Shown here: positions 41,446 through 49,597 of the stretch, piece by piece
Layout: every line of letters begins with the position of its first letter
How positions within the stretch are numbered: position 1 is the first letter of the stretch
Source: DATAVK01 sp036267755
GTDB taxonomy: Bacteria; Actinomycetota; Actinomycetes; JAFAQI01
Assembly: GCA_036267755.1 (NCBI GenBank)
Contig: DATAVK010000137.1
Location: forward strand, 1 to 64,000
Direction: 5' to 3'
Length of the DNA stretch: 64,000 bases
Position numbers and translations under genes: made by a program
Notes under the pieces: model-generated
What the model saw: the letters and a program-made list of their open reading frames with translations, nothing else
Told to the model about the DNA's origin: nothing
The model's database searches: none

Positions 41446-41617
41446 TCACGGTGCGCCGAGTCCTGCCGGCCGTGACGCGACCAGTACACGACGGCAGGAC
41501 CGGGGGACCCAACCGCGGGCATCGCGACTAGCGACAGCCGCCCGCATGGGGTGAAGCCGGCGATCTGCCGGCCGGGCACCTTCCAGCCCGAACCCGTCAG
41601 CTGACTTCGGAGGCGCA
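41446..41617 (+). promoter_or_regulatory. c-di-AMP (ydaO-yuaA) riboswitch upstream of rpf
   Basis: The leader contains the conserved blocks in order: GCCGAGTCCTGCC (41456-41468), ACCGGGGGACCCA (about 41499-41511), CATGGGGTGAAGCCGG (41545-41560), TTCCAGCCCGAACCCGTCAG (41581-41600) and CTGACTTCGGAGGCG. It ends about 18 nt before the rpf ATG, so the expression platform may overlap the 3' end. In Streptomyces such riboswitches lower wall-hydrolase expression when c-di-AMP is high. Confidence 0.92.
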
Positions 41618-41635
41618 AGGAAGGGAAATCTCCGC

Positions 41636-42277
41636 ATGTCCAAGAACCGCTACCGCGGGCGCCATCGCCATGCCACCACCGCGCAACGGGTTACCGCCCT
41701 GAGCGCGATCGGCCTCGGCACCGCGGCCGTCTCCGCACTTATTGCACCCTCGGCCGCCCACGCTGCAACCAGCAGCGAGTGGGACAGCGTCGCCCACTGC
41801 GAATCCGGTGGGAACTGGAGCGACGACACCGGCAACGGCTACTACGGCGGCCTGCAGTTCTCCGCCTCCACCTGGGACGGCTTCGGCGGCACGGCGTACG
41901 CGCCGCGCGCCGACGAGGCCAGCCCGTCCGAGCAGATGGCGGTCGCCGACAAGGTGCTCGCGGCGCAGGGCTGGAACGCCTGGCCGGTCTGTTCGCGGGT
42001 GGCCGGCGTGTCCGGTGAGCCGACCGCTGAGGGTGTGCACACTCCCGCGCCGAGCACCCCGTCGTCCGGCCGCACCAGCACGCCGAAGTCCTCGGCGCCG
42101 ACCTTCGTGCCGGCCGTCAAGGGCGCGCACTACGTGGTGAAGCCGAACGACACGCTCTACGCGATCGCCCAGCGTCACCACGTCAAGGGCGGCTGGACCG
42201 CCGTCTATGAGATCAACAAGTCCGTCATCGGCGACGACCCGAGCCTCATCAAGCCCGGGATGAAGCTGAAGGTCTAA
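41636..42277 (+). CDS. Resuscitation-promoting factor-like muralytic enzyme with LysM
   Basis: A 213-residue secreted protein. Signal peptide about 1-44 (IGLGTAAVSALIAPSAAHAA), then the Rpf domain (SSEWDSVAHCESGGNWSDDT) with the catalytic Glu in HCESGG and a second Cys in AWPVCSRVA. A Ser/Thr/Pro linker leads to a C-terminal LysM domain (HYVVKPNDTLYAIAQRHHV) that binds peptidoglycan. Rpf proteins cleave peptidoglycan and promote regrowth from dormancy. Preceded by a c-di-AMP riboswitch and followed by a strong hairpin. Confidence 0.95.
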   Translation: MSKNRYRGRHRHATTAQRVTALSAIGLGTAAVSALIAPSAAHAATSSEWDSVAHCESGGNWSDDTGNGYYGGLQFSASTWDGFGGTAYAPRADEASPSEQMAVADKVLAAQGWNAWPVCSRVAGVSGEPTAEGVHTPAPSTPSSGRTSTPKSSAPTFVPAVKGAHYVVKPNDTLYAIAQRHHVKGGWTAVYEINKSVIGDDPSLIKPGMKLKV

Positions 42278-42316
42278 CTGCACGCATGGCCCATCAGTGG
42301 GCCGATAGCAACATCG

Positions 42317-42356
42317 ATGGCCCATGGGTGTGGTCCCCACCACACCCATGGGCCAT
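42317..42356. terminator. Perfect 18-bp hairpin between convergent rpf and CPBP genes
   Basis: ATGGCCCATGGGTGTGGT (42317-42334) pairs without mismatch to 42339-42356, loop CCCC. It lies between two convergent stop codons (42277 and 42370), so it probably ends both transcripts although no T-tract follows. A smaller stem (GGCCCA/TGGGCC, about 42291-42306) lies just before it. Confidence 0.8.
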
Positions 42357-42369
42357 TGGTGTGTCCGGG

Positions 42370-43854
42370 TCAGGCAAGATGCATCGAGTCGAGCATCCGG
42401 CCGAAGTCCTCGGTCGCCTTGACGCTGCCGGCGTTGAGGAACACCACCTCGAACGCGCCGCCGCTGTCGGGAACCAGCACCGCATCGCCGTGGTGACCCC
42501 GGATATCGATGTCGACCTCGACCGCCGTACCGATCGGAAGCTCGATCTCGTGGGGGTTGGTGGCCGGACCGCCGAGCGATGACGACAGGACGCCGTCATC
42601 GGTCTGGAGCCGGGCCTCGATCTCGTCGGCGGTGAGCGCGTTCCGGCTGAGCAGGGGAAGGACCACGACCTCCGCTCCTGACGGCCCGTGCAGGTCCAAC
42701 GGGGCGGCGCTGCTCGTTTCCGCCGGATCCGGCGCGGCACTCGACCACCCACCCGGGGCGGTGAACGACACCGGGCCGGCAGAGACGACGTGCGCCGGTG
42801 CCAGCACGATCGTGATGGCGGCAATGGTCAGTACGCCGTTGAAGCCTGCATGCGCGGCCATCGAGGTAGCGAGGCCGCGCTTGAGGTAGATGGCGGCGAA
42901 GCCGGCGCCCATGAAGCCGTAGTAGACGATGGCGCCGGGGATGAAGTGCCAGATCGCGAAAGCCAGTGCCGAGCCCACGATCGCCAGGCCCTTGCCTCGC
43001 GGCAGCAGCGCCTCCAGCAGCAAGCCGCGGAACAGGGTCTCTTCAACCAATGGCGCCGCGACACACGTGATGAGGACGACCAGCACGATGTGCGTCGGGT
43101 CTCCCTCGCTCATCAGCAGCAGGAAGCGCGGGTCGGGTGAGAGGTGCCCCACCGCCGTACTCACCAGGAAGAGCAGGACCCCGGACAGGCTGGCGCCCAG
43201 GACCAGGCCGGTGAGCAGCCGGACGACGAGTGACCCGTCGCCCCAGCGCAGCCGGATGCTCGGCGTGATCTGGGACACGACGATGCCGCCGATGACGCCG
43301 TAGAACGTCAGCGTCATCACGATGTCGATCCCGATCAGGACCGACGGCTCCAGGTTGGTGTCCTTGCCGATCAGGATTCCGGCGATCTGCATCACGCCGC
43401 CCAGCCCGATGGCGATCGCGACTAGTCGCAGCGCCCGGCGATCGAGCAACCGACCGTCGCGCCGCGCGTTCTCCTCGGTGTACGCCGGTGCCCTGGCCGG
43501 TTGGGCCGGCACCCAGACCCCGGGCGGTGGCGGCAGCTGTGGTGGCGGCGGGAGCAGTGGTGGTGGTGGCGGGAACAGTGGTGGCGGTGGCGGCGAAGTC
43601 GGTGGGAGGAGCGGAGCGGACGGTGCCGCGACGACCGGGGCCATGCCGAAGCGATCGGAGCCGGCGTACACCAGCGGTGCGTCCGGGGCGTGCGCCGCGG
43701 GGACCGGCGGGGGCGGCGCAGGCGGGGCTACCGGCAGAGCCGGAGATTCAGGCGGCTGGTAGGCCGGCGGCGGCGTAGTGATCCGCTGGTAACACTGCCC
43801 GCACCATGCCGCGCCCGCGGGCACCGCGGCGCCGCACTGCGAGCATGGGGACAC
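42370..43854 (-). CDS. CPBP-family intramembrane metalloprotease with N-terminal zinc ribbon
   Basis: A 494-residue fusion. Residues 4-22 form a zinc ribbon (CSQCGAAVPAGAAWCGQC); residues 30-125 are Pro-rich low complexity. The CPBP (Abi/CAAX) domain has EETLFRGLLLEALLPR, LAFAIWHFIPG and MAAHAGFNGVL, which hold the Glu/Glu, His and His/Asn motifs. A soluble C-terminal domain of about 120 residues follows (EVVVLPLLSRNALTADEIEA), which I do not recognise. Members act as membrane proteases or immunity proteins; the target is unknown. Confidence 0.87.
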   Translation of the reverse strand: MSPCSQCGAAVPAGAAWCGQCYQRITTPPPAYQPPESPALPVAPPAPPPPVPAAHAPDAPLVYAGSDRFGMAPVVAAPSAPLLPPTSPPPPPLFPPPPPLLPPPPQLPPPPGVWVPAQPARAPAYTEENARRDGRLLDRRALRLVAIAIGLGGVMQIAGILIGKDTNLEPSVLIGIDIVMTLTFYGVIGGIVVSQITPSIRLRWGDGSLVVRLLTGLVLGASLSGVLLFLVSTAVGHLSPDPRFLLLMSEGDPTHIVLVVLITCVAAPLVEETLFRGLLLEALLPRGKGLAIVGSALAFAIWHFIPGAIVYYGFMGAGFAAIYLKRGLATSMAAHAGFNGVLTIAAITIVLAPAHVVSAGPVSFTAPGGWSSAAPDPAETSSAAPLDLHGPSGAEVVVLPLLSRNALTADEIEARLQTDDGVLSSSLGGPATNPHEIELPIGTAVEVDIDIRGHHGDAVLVPDSGGAFEVVFLNAGSVKATEDFGRMLDSMHLA

Positions 43855-43878
43855 CCCCTCCTATCGGCGCCCCAATCG

Positions 43879-44115
43879 TCACGCTTGACGGTCTTTGGGC
43901 GGGGTGGTGATCAGTCGCAGGGCGAGTGTGGGGCACAACGTCACAGCCCGCCGGGCGTGCCGGTGCAGTGCGGAAGGCACTGGCGAGCCGGCCCGCTCCG
44001 CCGCCGTCAGCTGCGGAAACCCCCACTCGTCGAGCCGGATCAGTTCCGGCAACAGCTCGGCGCAGCCGCCGTGGCCGTCGCACCGGGTCGGATCGAGCTG
44101 CAGCCGCTCGCTCAT
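43879..44115 (-). CDS. Small ferredoxin, 3Fe-4S type
   Basis: A 78-residue ferredoxin. Cys12-x5-Cys18 (CDGHGGC) and Cys61-Pro (TLCPTLAL) are the three ligands typical of single-cluster 3Fe-4S ferredoxins used with P450s and other oxidoreductases. ATG 44115 overlaps the preceding gene's stop (ATGA). Last gene of the redox operon; likely carries electrons between the NuoF-like protein and the membrane subunit. Confidence 0.9.
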   Translation of the reverse strand: MSERLQLDPTRCDGHGGCAELLPELIRLDEWGFPQLTAAERAGSPVPSALHRHARRAVTLCPTLALRLITTPPKDRQA

Positions 44116-45404
44116 CGGAGCGCTCCCAGGTCAGATACACCCGGTGTCGGCAGGAATGGCCGGCCACCTGGCCTGGAGCATCGACCGGCCAGGTGCTGCT
44201 CCACCTCGGGGCCGAACGCGGTCAGGGCGCTGGCGAGCAACCGAACGCTCCCGTCCGGGTGATGACAGGCACCCCGGCCGACGACCAGGCCCGCCCAGCG
44301 CCGCAGGTTGCCGAGCACGTCGGGCCTGGCCCGTCCGGACGCGAGGTCGGCCATCGCGACGGCGATCCGGGGCAGCCCGTTGAGACACGGGCCGCACTGG
44401 CCGGCCGACTCGAGGGCCAGGTAGCGCAACAACCTCGCCGTCTCCACGACGCCGCAGCGGTCGGGCGGCAGGACGGCCAGCACTCCGGCGCCGCGACTGG
44501 CTCCGACCGCGGCCAGCTCATCGTCATCGAGCCGGAGCTGGGCCGCCGCGGAGCGCGACACCCAGGCGCCGTGGTACCCGCCAATGAGGACGGCTTCCGA
44601 GTCGGTCACCGGGAGCAGGCTCGACAGCCTGGTTCCGATCGCGACTTCCCGAACCCCAGCAGGCGAACCGTCCCGGTGCACCGTGACCAGCATCGAGCCG
44701 GGAGCCGTCGCCGTACCCACGGCACGGAACCAAGTAGCACCGAACCGAGCCGCCAGCGCCAGATGAGCGAGGGTCTCCACGTTGCTCACCAAGGTCGGGC
44801 GGCCGCCGACGCCCCGCTCGCTGACCAGATCCGGGGTGTACGTCGGAATCGCGTCGCCACCGGCCAGGCGGTGCACCACCGCGGACTCTTCACCGGCGAT
44901 GAACCGCGGCGCGACCTGGACCAGCGTCACCGGCACCGGGTCGAGGCGCCGGGCGGACCGCTCGGTGAGCGCCTGCGCCGCCGCGCGGACCAGGACGGTG
45001 TCAGACCGGACGAACAGGTAGGCCGTGGTAGCGCCGGTGGCAGCGGCCGCGACGCGCAGACCGTCCAGCACGAGATGCGGTGCCTGGCTGAGCAGCACGC
45101 GGTCCTTGATGCTCGCCGGTTCACCTTCGGCGGCGTTGGCCACGACCACCGCGGCCGATCCACGTCTGGATGCGGCGGACTGCACAGCGGCCAGCTTGCG
45201 GGCCAGCGGGAACGCGCCGCCGCCACGGCCGAGCAGGCCGGCCGCGGCCGCGAGCTCGATCGGGTCGTCGACGAGGCCGAGCATCCCGAATCGCTCGTGA
45301 TGCGCAGCGAGACCGACCGGCCCCGTCGCGGCGCCGGCCAGCAGCCGAGGCAGCTCATCGGCCCTCGGCGGGACCGCGCTCGAGGTGAGCAGACCGGCGC
45401 TCAC
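44112..45404 (-). CDS. NuoF-like (SLBB and 4Fe-4S) oxidoreductase subunit
   Basis: A 430-residue protein related to the 51-kDa subunit of complex I. GLLGRGGGAFPLARKLAAVQ and VVVANAAEGEPASIKDRVLL belong to the FMN/NADH domain, an SLBB domain follows, and the iron-sulfur end has ESAGQCGPCLNGLPRIAVAM with a later GRGACHHPDGS. The first Cys of the usual ESCGxCxPC is Ala, leaving three of four ligands. GTG 45404 overlaps the stop of the membrane-subunit gene (GTGA); longer frames are shadow. Confidence 0.85.
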   Translation of the reverse strand: MSAGLLTSSAVPPRADELPRLLAGAATGPVGLAAHHERFGMLGLVDDPIELAAAAGLLGRGGGAFPLARKLAAVQSAASRRGSAAVVVANAAEGEPASIKDRVLLSQAPHLVLDGLRVAAAATGATTAYLFVRSDTVLVRAAAQALTERSARRLDPVPVTLVQVAPRFIAGEESAVVHRLAGGDAIPTYTPDLVSERGVGGRPTLVSNVETLAHLALAARFGATWFRAVGTATAPGSMLVTVHRDGSPAGVREVAIGTRLSSLLPVTDSEAVLIGGYHGAWVSRSAAAQLRLDDDELAAVGASRGAGVLAVLPPDRCGVVETARLLRYLALESAGQCGPCLNGLPRIAVAMADLASGRARPDVLGNLRRWAGLVVGRGACHHPDGSVRLLASALTAFGPEVEQHLAGRCSRPGGRPFLPTPGVSDLGALR

Positions 45405-45994
45405 CTCCGGGTCCCGACGGCCTCGGCCGCAGCCAGCTGCACGACCACCCGCCGCCGAGGCGGCACGTGACGCAGCGCGTCGACGAGCCGCCAGCCGGCA
45501 GCTCCGGCGACAGCGGCCACGCATACCACCGAGATCAGGAGCAGGACGCCGGACTGCAGGTCCGAGGCAGCGCCGATCCCATGCACGACGGCAAGTGGAT
45601 ACATTGCATAGTTCAACACGTGGACGGCTCGCCAGGTCCGGTGCCCGATCCGTTCCCGGAGCAGCGACGTGACGACGACCGCCAGCATGATGTCGAGGCT
45701 GAGCGCCCCGAGCCCCATCCAGACCGGTTCGTAGTGGGACGTGAACGGCACCACCACTGAGAGCCACGAGATGCTCACGAACGGGTCGAGCACCGCAGTG
45801 GCGACGTGGATCACGAGCAGTACGACGGCGAGCAGCGACGCGTTGCGGTGCAGGCCCGTGACGGCGAACGACGGCAGCCACTGCACCCGGGCCCGGGAGT
45901 GGATCAGGATGCCGAGGACAGCGGTAAACGACAGCAATACCAACAGAACCATGCCCGTGGAACGGCTGAGGTACCACAGCACCGAGCTGCTCAT
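45401..45994 (-). CDS. Ferric-reductase-like transmembrane b-type cytochrome subunit
   Basis: A 197-residue protein with five to six helices. Histidines in TGLHRNASLLAVVLLVIHVA and RAVHVLNYAMYPLAVVHGIG are spaced as heme ligands of the ferric-reductase/MsrQ-type domain. No cytosolic FAD domain is present, so electrons must come from another protein, here probably the NuoF-like subunit and ferredoxin. ATG 45994 overlaps the apbE stop (ATGA). Confidence 0.85.
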   Translation of the reverse strand: MSSSVLWYLSRSTGMVLLVLLSFTAVLGILIHSRARVQWLPSFAVTGLHRNASLLAVVLLVIHVATAVLDPFVSISWLSVVVPFTSHYEPVWMGLGALSLDIMLAVVVTSLLRERIGHRTWRAVHVLNYAMYPLAVVHGIGAASDLQSGVLLLISVVCVAAVAGAAGWRLVDALRHVPPRRRVVVQLAAAEAVGTRR

Positions 45995-46953
45995 GGGGTA
46001 ACCAGGCCTGCGGGCTGCGGCCAGCCCGCGGTGCGCACGACGTCGCCGGATTGGTCGACGAGCCGCGCCGCGAATCCGCGCTGGGTCAGCCAGGCCGGCG
46101 CTTCGGCACCCCGGACGATCGAGGCCGTGCTCGCGACGTTCGCCGCGAGACAGGTCGGTGCTGCGACCGACACGGTCCGCCACGTCGAGGCCACCGGTAG
46201 CCCGGACCGAGGGTCGAGGATGTGGTGCAGCAGCCGGCCGCCCCGCACCCAGCGCCGCGCCATGGTGCTCGACGTCGCGAGAGCGCCTTCGTGCAGGCAC
46301 ACCGTCTCGGTGGGCCCGTCGACCGCCTCGTCCACCGGGCCGGTCACGTCCTGGACTCGGATCGTCCAGCCGGAGTCGGGCGCGGTCCCGGCGGTCGCGA
46401 TGTCGCCACCGAGCCCGACCAGGACGCCGCATCCGAGCGCGTCGTGGATCCGGGCCGCGGCCAGGTCGGCGGCGAGCGCCTTCGCGGTGGCCCCGAGGTC
46501 GATCCGGATCCCGCGCGGGACCCGCGCGATGCCCGTGCTTCGGTCCAGCTCGATGCGCCGCCACCCGGGCACCGGGCGTCGTACCACGCGGACCGACGTA
46601 CCGTTCGGCGCCAGCAACGAGAAGTCACGGTCGTAGCCGAGCTCGACCATGGCTGATCCGACGGTCGGGTCCACCAGCCCGTCGGTGGCGGCGGCCGCGT
46701 CGAGCCCGGCTGCCAGGGCCCGGGTCAGCAGCGGGCTCAAACGGACCTCCGCTCCGTCGGCGGCGTCAAGCCGGGCCAGCTCGGAGTCCGGCCGGAACCG
46801 GCTGCAGGCCGCGTCGATTGCCGCGAGCTCCGCGTCGAGGATCCGCCGAGCGGCGGGAAGCTGCCCGGCATCGGTCACAACGAGCCGCACCCGAGTGCCT
46901 AGGGCCTCGAAGTCCGCCGCCGTACGCCGCTCGATCGTCGGCGCCGACATCAC
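45991..46953 (-). CDS. apbE: FAD:protein FMN transferase
   Basis: A 320-residue ApbE. It attaches FMN covalently to Thr/Ser in exported flavoproteins. RIDLGATAKALAADLAAARI, the Mg/FAD site with GVLVGLGGDIATAG, and RLLHHILDPRSGLPVAST are conserved family blocks. Start GTG 46953 overlaps the stop of the preceding gene (GTGA); ATG 46950 is adjacent. No FMN-binding domain protein, its usual substrate, is encoded nearby. Confidence 0.94.
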   Translation of the reverse strand: MMSAPTIERRTAADFEALGTRVRLVVTDAGQLPAARRILDAELAAIDAACSRFRPDSELARLDAADGAEVRLSPLLTRALAAGLDAAAATDGLVDPTVGSAMVELGYDRDFSLLAPNGTSVRVVRRPVPGWRRIELDRSTGIARVPRGIRIDLGATAKALAADLAAARIHDALGCGVLVGLGGDIATAGTAPDSGWTIRVQDVTGPVDEAVDGPTETVCLHEGALATSSTMARRWVRGGRLLHHILDPRSGLPVASTWRTVSVAAPTCLAANVASTASIVRGAEAPAWLTQRGFAARLVDQSGDVVRTAGWPQPAGLVTP

Positions 46954-47282
46954 GAGCCGCCCGAGGTCGCGTCCGAGCTCGACGAGCCTGATGAGGACGA
47001 CGAGCCGTCCGAGCCCGACGAGGATGATGTGCCGTCCGAGCTGCTGCCGGATTGGGTCCCGGGAGCAGTGATCGAACTACCCGAGCCGGACCCGGAACCG
47101 ACGGCGCTCTGATCGGTCCCGCTGTTGCCCGACTTGGTCGTCTTCGTGGTCGTGGCGTGCGCCGTTGACGCGTCGTGTACGGCGAGGACCGCGACACCCG
47201 CTCCGGCTGCGGCCACCAGGCCGGCGGTCGCCGCCGTCAGTCGCCGCATCCCGCGCTGCCGAGCCGATCGGGTCGCTGTCAT
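46950..47282 (-). CDS. Exported or membrane-anchored Ser/Gly-rich small protein
   Basis: A 110-residue protein. Basic N-terminus and one hydrophobic helix (TAATAGLVAAAGAGVAVLAV), then a tail of about 65 residues that is almost entirely Ser, Gly, Thr and Asp. It is the first gene of the operon and is coupled by GTGA to apbE. I recognise no domain. Its tail could be a flexible linker or an acceptor for FMN, but there is no clear flavinylation motif. Confidence 0.7.
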   Translation of the reverse strand: MTATRSARQRGMRRLTAATAGLVAAAGAGVAVLAVHDASTAHATTTKTTKSGNSGTDQSAVGSGSGSGSSITAPGTQSGSSSDGTSSSSGSDGSSSSSGSSSSDATSGGS

Positions 47283-47347
47283 GTATCTGTTGTCCCAGCG
47301 CAGCGTGAAGGATCACTGAGAACAGACGGTAGCCCGGCTGTGGGCCG

Positions 47348-48349
47348 TCAGCGACTCGTCTCAGCCGCGAGCGCGTCGAGCAGCTGCTGTTCCTTGGCGT
47401 GGCTGAGCCCGGCGGACCTCGGCCGGTCGAGTCCCTGCTCGCGTTCCCAGGCCAGTACGTCGGTGAGCAACTCGGTTCGAGAGCGGTGGCGGAGGCCGGC
47501 GAGTTGTGCTGCCGCGCCGTCGCGGTGCGACCAGCCCTCCCACCCGGGCTCGACGAGCCACATCGGCAGCGACTCCGGTCCCATGTACTCCTCGACGCCG
47601 TGATCCAACAGCCATCCGGCATCGGCGCGCACGATCGTGCCGTCATGCCCGGCGACCTGGCGGGCCAGCAGCACCCAGCTGCCGAAGGACACGACCGGCC
47701 CCACTGCGTTGAAGATCCCGGTGGTGGCTGTCTCGGCGGCGACGATCAGCCAAACGGCCAGATCCCGGACGTCGACGACTTGGGTCGGGATGTCGTCGGA
47801 GTCCGGGACCAGGATCGGTCCGTGGGGGTCGCGGGCGGCACGCGCCACCCAGTAGCCCGAGCGTCCGGTGTGGTCGCCCGGGCCGCCGATCAGACCGGAC
47901 CGAGCGATCAGCAGCCGGTCACCGACCGCCGCCACCGATGCCTGCTCGCACGTGACCTTGGCCTGGCCGTACAGCTCACGGTCGACGGTATCGAGCTCGG
48001 TCGGCGGCAGCAGCTCGGCCGACTCGTCGGCACCCGGCGTCGCCTGCGAGGCGTAGACGTTGGCCGACGAGACGTAGGACCAGTGGCGGGCCCGGTCGCC
48101 AACTGCGGCCAACGCGCCGCGGACGAACCCCGGCTGCCACGACACCTCGACCACCGTGTCCCAGTCGCGGTCACGGACCTCGTCGTAGGCGGCTGGGTCC
48201 TCCCGGTCAGCGGCGACGAGCGTCGCACCCTCGGCGACCGTCCCGCTCTCGCCGCGCGCCAGGCACGTCACCGAGTGACCGCGGGCCAGGGCCTGAGTAG
48301 CGACCTCGCGACCGAGCCACGCCGTACCGCCCAGGATCAGAACGTCCAT
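47348..48349 (-). CDS. NAD-dependent epimerase/dehydratase family protein
   Basis: A 333-residue extended SDR protein. MDVLILGGTAWLGREVATQA is the Rossmann start with the atypical GGTxWLG glycine motif common in actinobacterial reductases; WSYVSSANVYASQATPGADE contains the Ser and Tyr region, and YGQAKVTCEQAS provides the Tyr-x3-Lys. A substrate (sugar nucleotide or isoflavone-like compound) cannot be inferred. Single gene, 65 bp after the redox operon. Confidence 0.85.
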   Translation of the reverse strand: MDVLILGGTAWLGREVATQALARGHSVTCLARGESGTVAEGATLVAADREDPAAYDEVRDRDWDTVVEVSWQPGFVRGALAAVGDRARHWSYVSSANVYASQATPGADESAELLPPTELDTVDRELYGQAKVTCEQASVAAVGDRLLIARSGLIGGPGDHTGRSGYWVARAARDPHGPILVPDSDDIPTQVVDVRDLAVWLIVAAETATTGIFNAVGPVVSFGSWVLLARQVAGHDGTIVRADAGWLLDHGVEEYMGPESLPMWLVEPGWEGWSHRDGAAAQLAGLRHRSRTELLTDVLAWEREQGLDRPRSAGLSHAKEQQLLDALAAETSR

Positions 48350-48421
48350 GACCTGCAGTCGACCACCGACTGCCCCCGTCGAGCGATCCGTTCACGGCGG
48401 GCGTAACGGTTACGCGCGAAA

Positions 48422-48466
48422 CTCTCAGCAGGTGAGCGGGCTATAGCCCGCTGTGCTGCTGACAGA
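48422..48466 (-). repeat. tRNA-associated hairpin repeat, copy 2
   Basis: On the minus strand this follows tRNA-Ser(CGA) by 11 nt. Positions 48466-48443 are identical over 24 nt to 28486-28509. Here the inner part is a perfect 18-bp palindrome AGCGGGCTATAGCCCGCT (48435-48452), and the outer arms CTGCTGACAG (48456-48465) and CTCTCAGCAG (48422-48431) pair with one mismatch. So the fold is longer than in copy 1 although the first half is conserved. Confidence 0.75.
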
Positions 48467-48476
48467 TCAAAGAATG

Positions 48477-48566
48477 TGGCGGTGGAGGTGGGATTTGAAC
48501 CCACGGAGGAGTTGCCCCCTCACACGCTTTCGAGGCGTGCTCCTTCGGCCGCTCGGACACTCCACC
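48477..48566 (-). tRNA. tRNA-Ser (anticodon CGA)
   Basis: Class II tRNA of 90 nt on the minus strand. Acceptor GGTGGAG pairs with CTCCACC; anticodon loop CTCGAAA gives CGA; a long variable arm and T arm GGGTTCAAATCCC are present. The CCA end is encoded (48479-48477). A conserved hairpin repeat follows 11 nt downstream. Confidence 0.96.
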
Positions 48567-48594
48567 GCCGACGATCCTAGCCGAGCGGTCTCGC

Positions 48595-49047
48595 TCAACG
48601 GCGCTCGGCGAACCACGCCTGGAGCAGCTGACCGCACTCCTCTGCCAGAACGCCGCTGACCACCTCGGGGCGGTGGTTGAGCCGACGATCCCGGACGACG
48701 TCCCAGAGCGACCCCACGGCACCCGCCTTGGGATCGGTGGCTCCGTAGACGACTCGTGACACCCGGGCGAGGACGAGAGCTCCGGCGCACATCGTGCACG
48801 GCTCGAGGGTCACGACGAGGGTGCAGCCGGTCAACCGCCAGGCGCCCAGCTGGCCGGCGGCGTGACGCAGCACCTCGATCTCGGCGTGTGCGGTCGGGTC
48901 CGAGTTCGTCTCACGTCGGTTGTGATCACTGGCCAGAACCTTGCCCGCGGGGTCGCAGACGATGGCGCCTACGGGCACCTCACCGGCTTGTTGCGCCGCC
49001 CGTGCCTCCTGGAGTGCGAGCCGCATCCAGTCGTCGTACGACGTCAC
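48595..49047 (-). CDS. tadA: tRNA adenosine(34) deaminase
   Basis: Converts A34 to inosine in tRNA-Arg(ACG). 150 residues. Zinc motifs DPTAHAEIEVLR (His and proton-shuttle Glu) and LEPCTMCAGALVLARVSRVV (Cys pair) are intact, with VYGATDPKAGAVGSLWDVV after. It follows two deaminase-associated genes on the same strand (10-bp gap). Confidence 0.95.
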   Translation of the reverse strand: MTSYDDWMRLALQEARAAQQAGEVPVGAIVCDPAGKVLASDHNRRETNSDPTAHAEIEVLRHAAGQLGAWRLTGCTLVVTLEPCTMCAGALVLARVSRVVYGATDPKAGAVGSLWDVVRDRRLNHRPEVVSGVLAEECGQLLQAWFAERR

Positions 49048-49057
49048 CGATCAGACG

Positions 49058-49582
49058 TCACTGACCGCGCAACCGCTCGAGCACGTCGAGGCAGCCAGCG
49101 GCCTCGCAGACCTCGGCGATCACGTCGCCGGGCAGCACGCTCTCCGCCGCGCACAACGCGAGCAGTCGCGCGGCCGTCGTTCCGAGATCGCTGAGCAGCG
49201 ACGCGTCGCCGACCGGTTCGCCGTCGATGCTGGCCCCCTGATCGTCGTCGTCGGGGTCGGTGCCGCCGTCGTCCGGTTCCTCGCTCTCGTCGACCGGCTC
49301 ACGGTCGACCGCGGCCTCGCCGAGCACGGCCGCCAGGTCGCTCGTCTCGAGCACCCGGGCGTCGGAGACGAACACCCGTGGCTCGTCGTCCGCGTCGAGG
49401 CGCAGCACGCCGACCCATTCGTCGTCCTCCTCGAGAGCGAGCAGGACGACATCCGCGTCGTCACCGACGGTGTCGCGCACCAGCTCGACCATGCCGTCCA
49501 GGTCCTCGACATCGTCGAGCACCAGCTCGTCGCCGACCCAGCCCGTCGCATCACGGGCAAACGCCGTCGCGATGTAGCTCAC
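49058..49582 (-). CDS. tRNA deaminase-associated acidic protein, paralogue 2
   Basis: A 174-residue acidic protein. The layout DVEDLDGMVELVRDTVGDDA, then DEWVGVLRLDADDEPRVFVSD, resembles the upstream 165-residue protein (DDLDSLVAVLRQQPG...FFVAIRVRG...LLSDV), suggesting an old tandem duplication. A central run rich in Asp/Glu (about 98-118) separates the two halves. Located 10 bp before tadA. Function unknown. Confidence 0.75.
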   Translation of the reverse strand: MSYIATAFARDATGWVGDELVLDDVEDLDGMVELVRDTVGDDADVVLLALEEDDEWVGVLRLDADDEPRVFVSDARVLETSDLAAVLGEAAVDREPVDESEEPDDGGTDPDDDDQGASIDGEPVGDASLLSDLGTTAARLLALCAAESVLPGDVIAEVCEAAGCLDVLERLRGQ

Positions 49583-49597
49583 TCCCCCACCTCCCTG

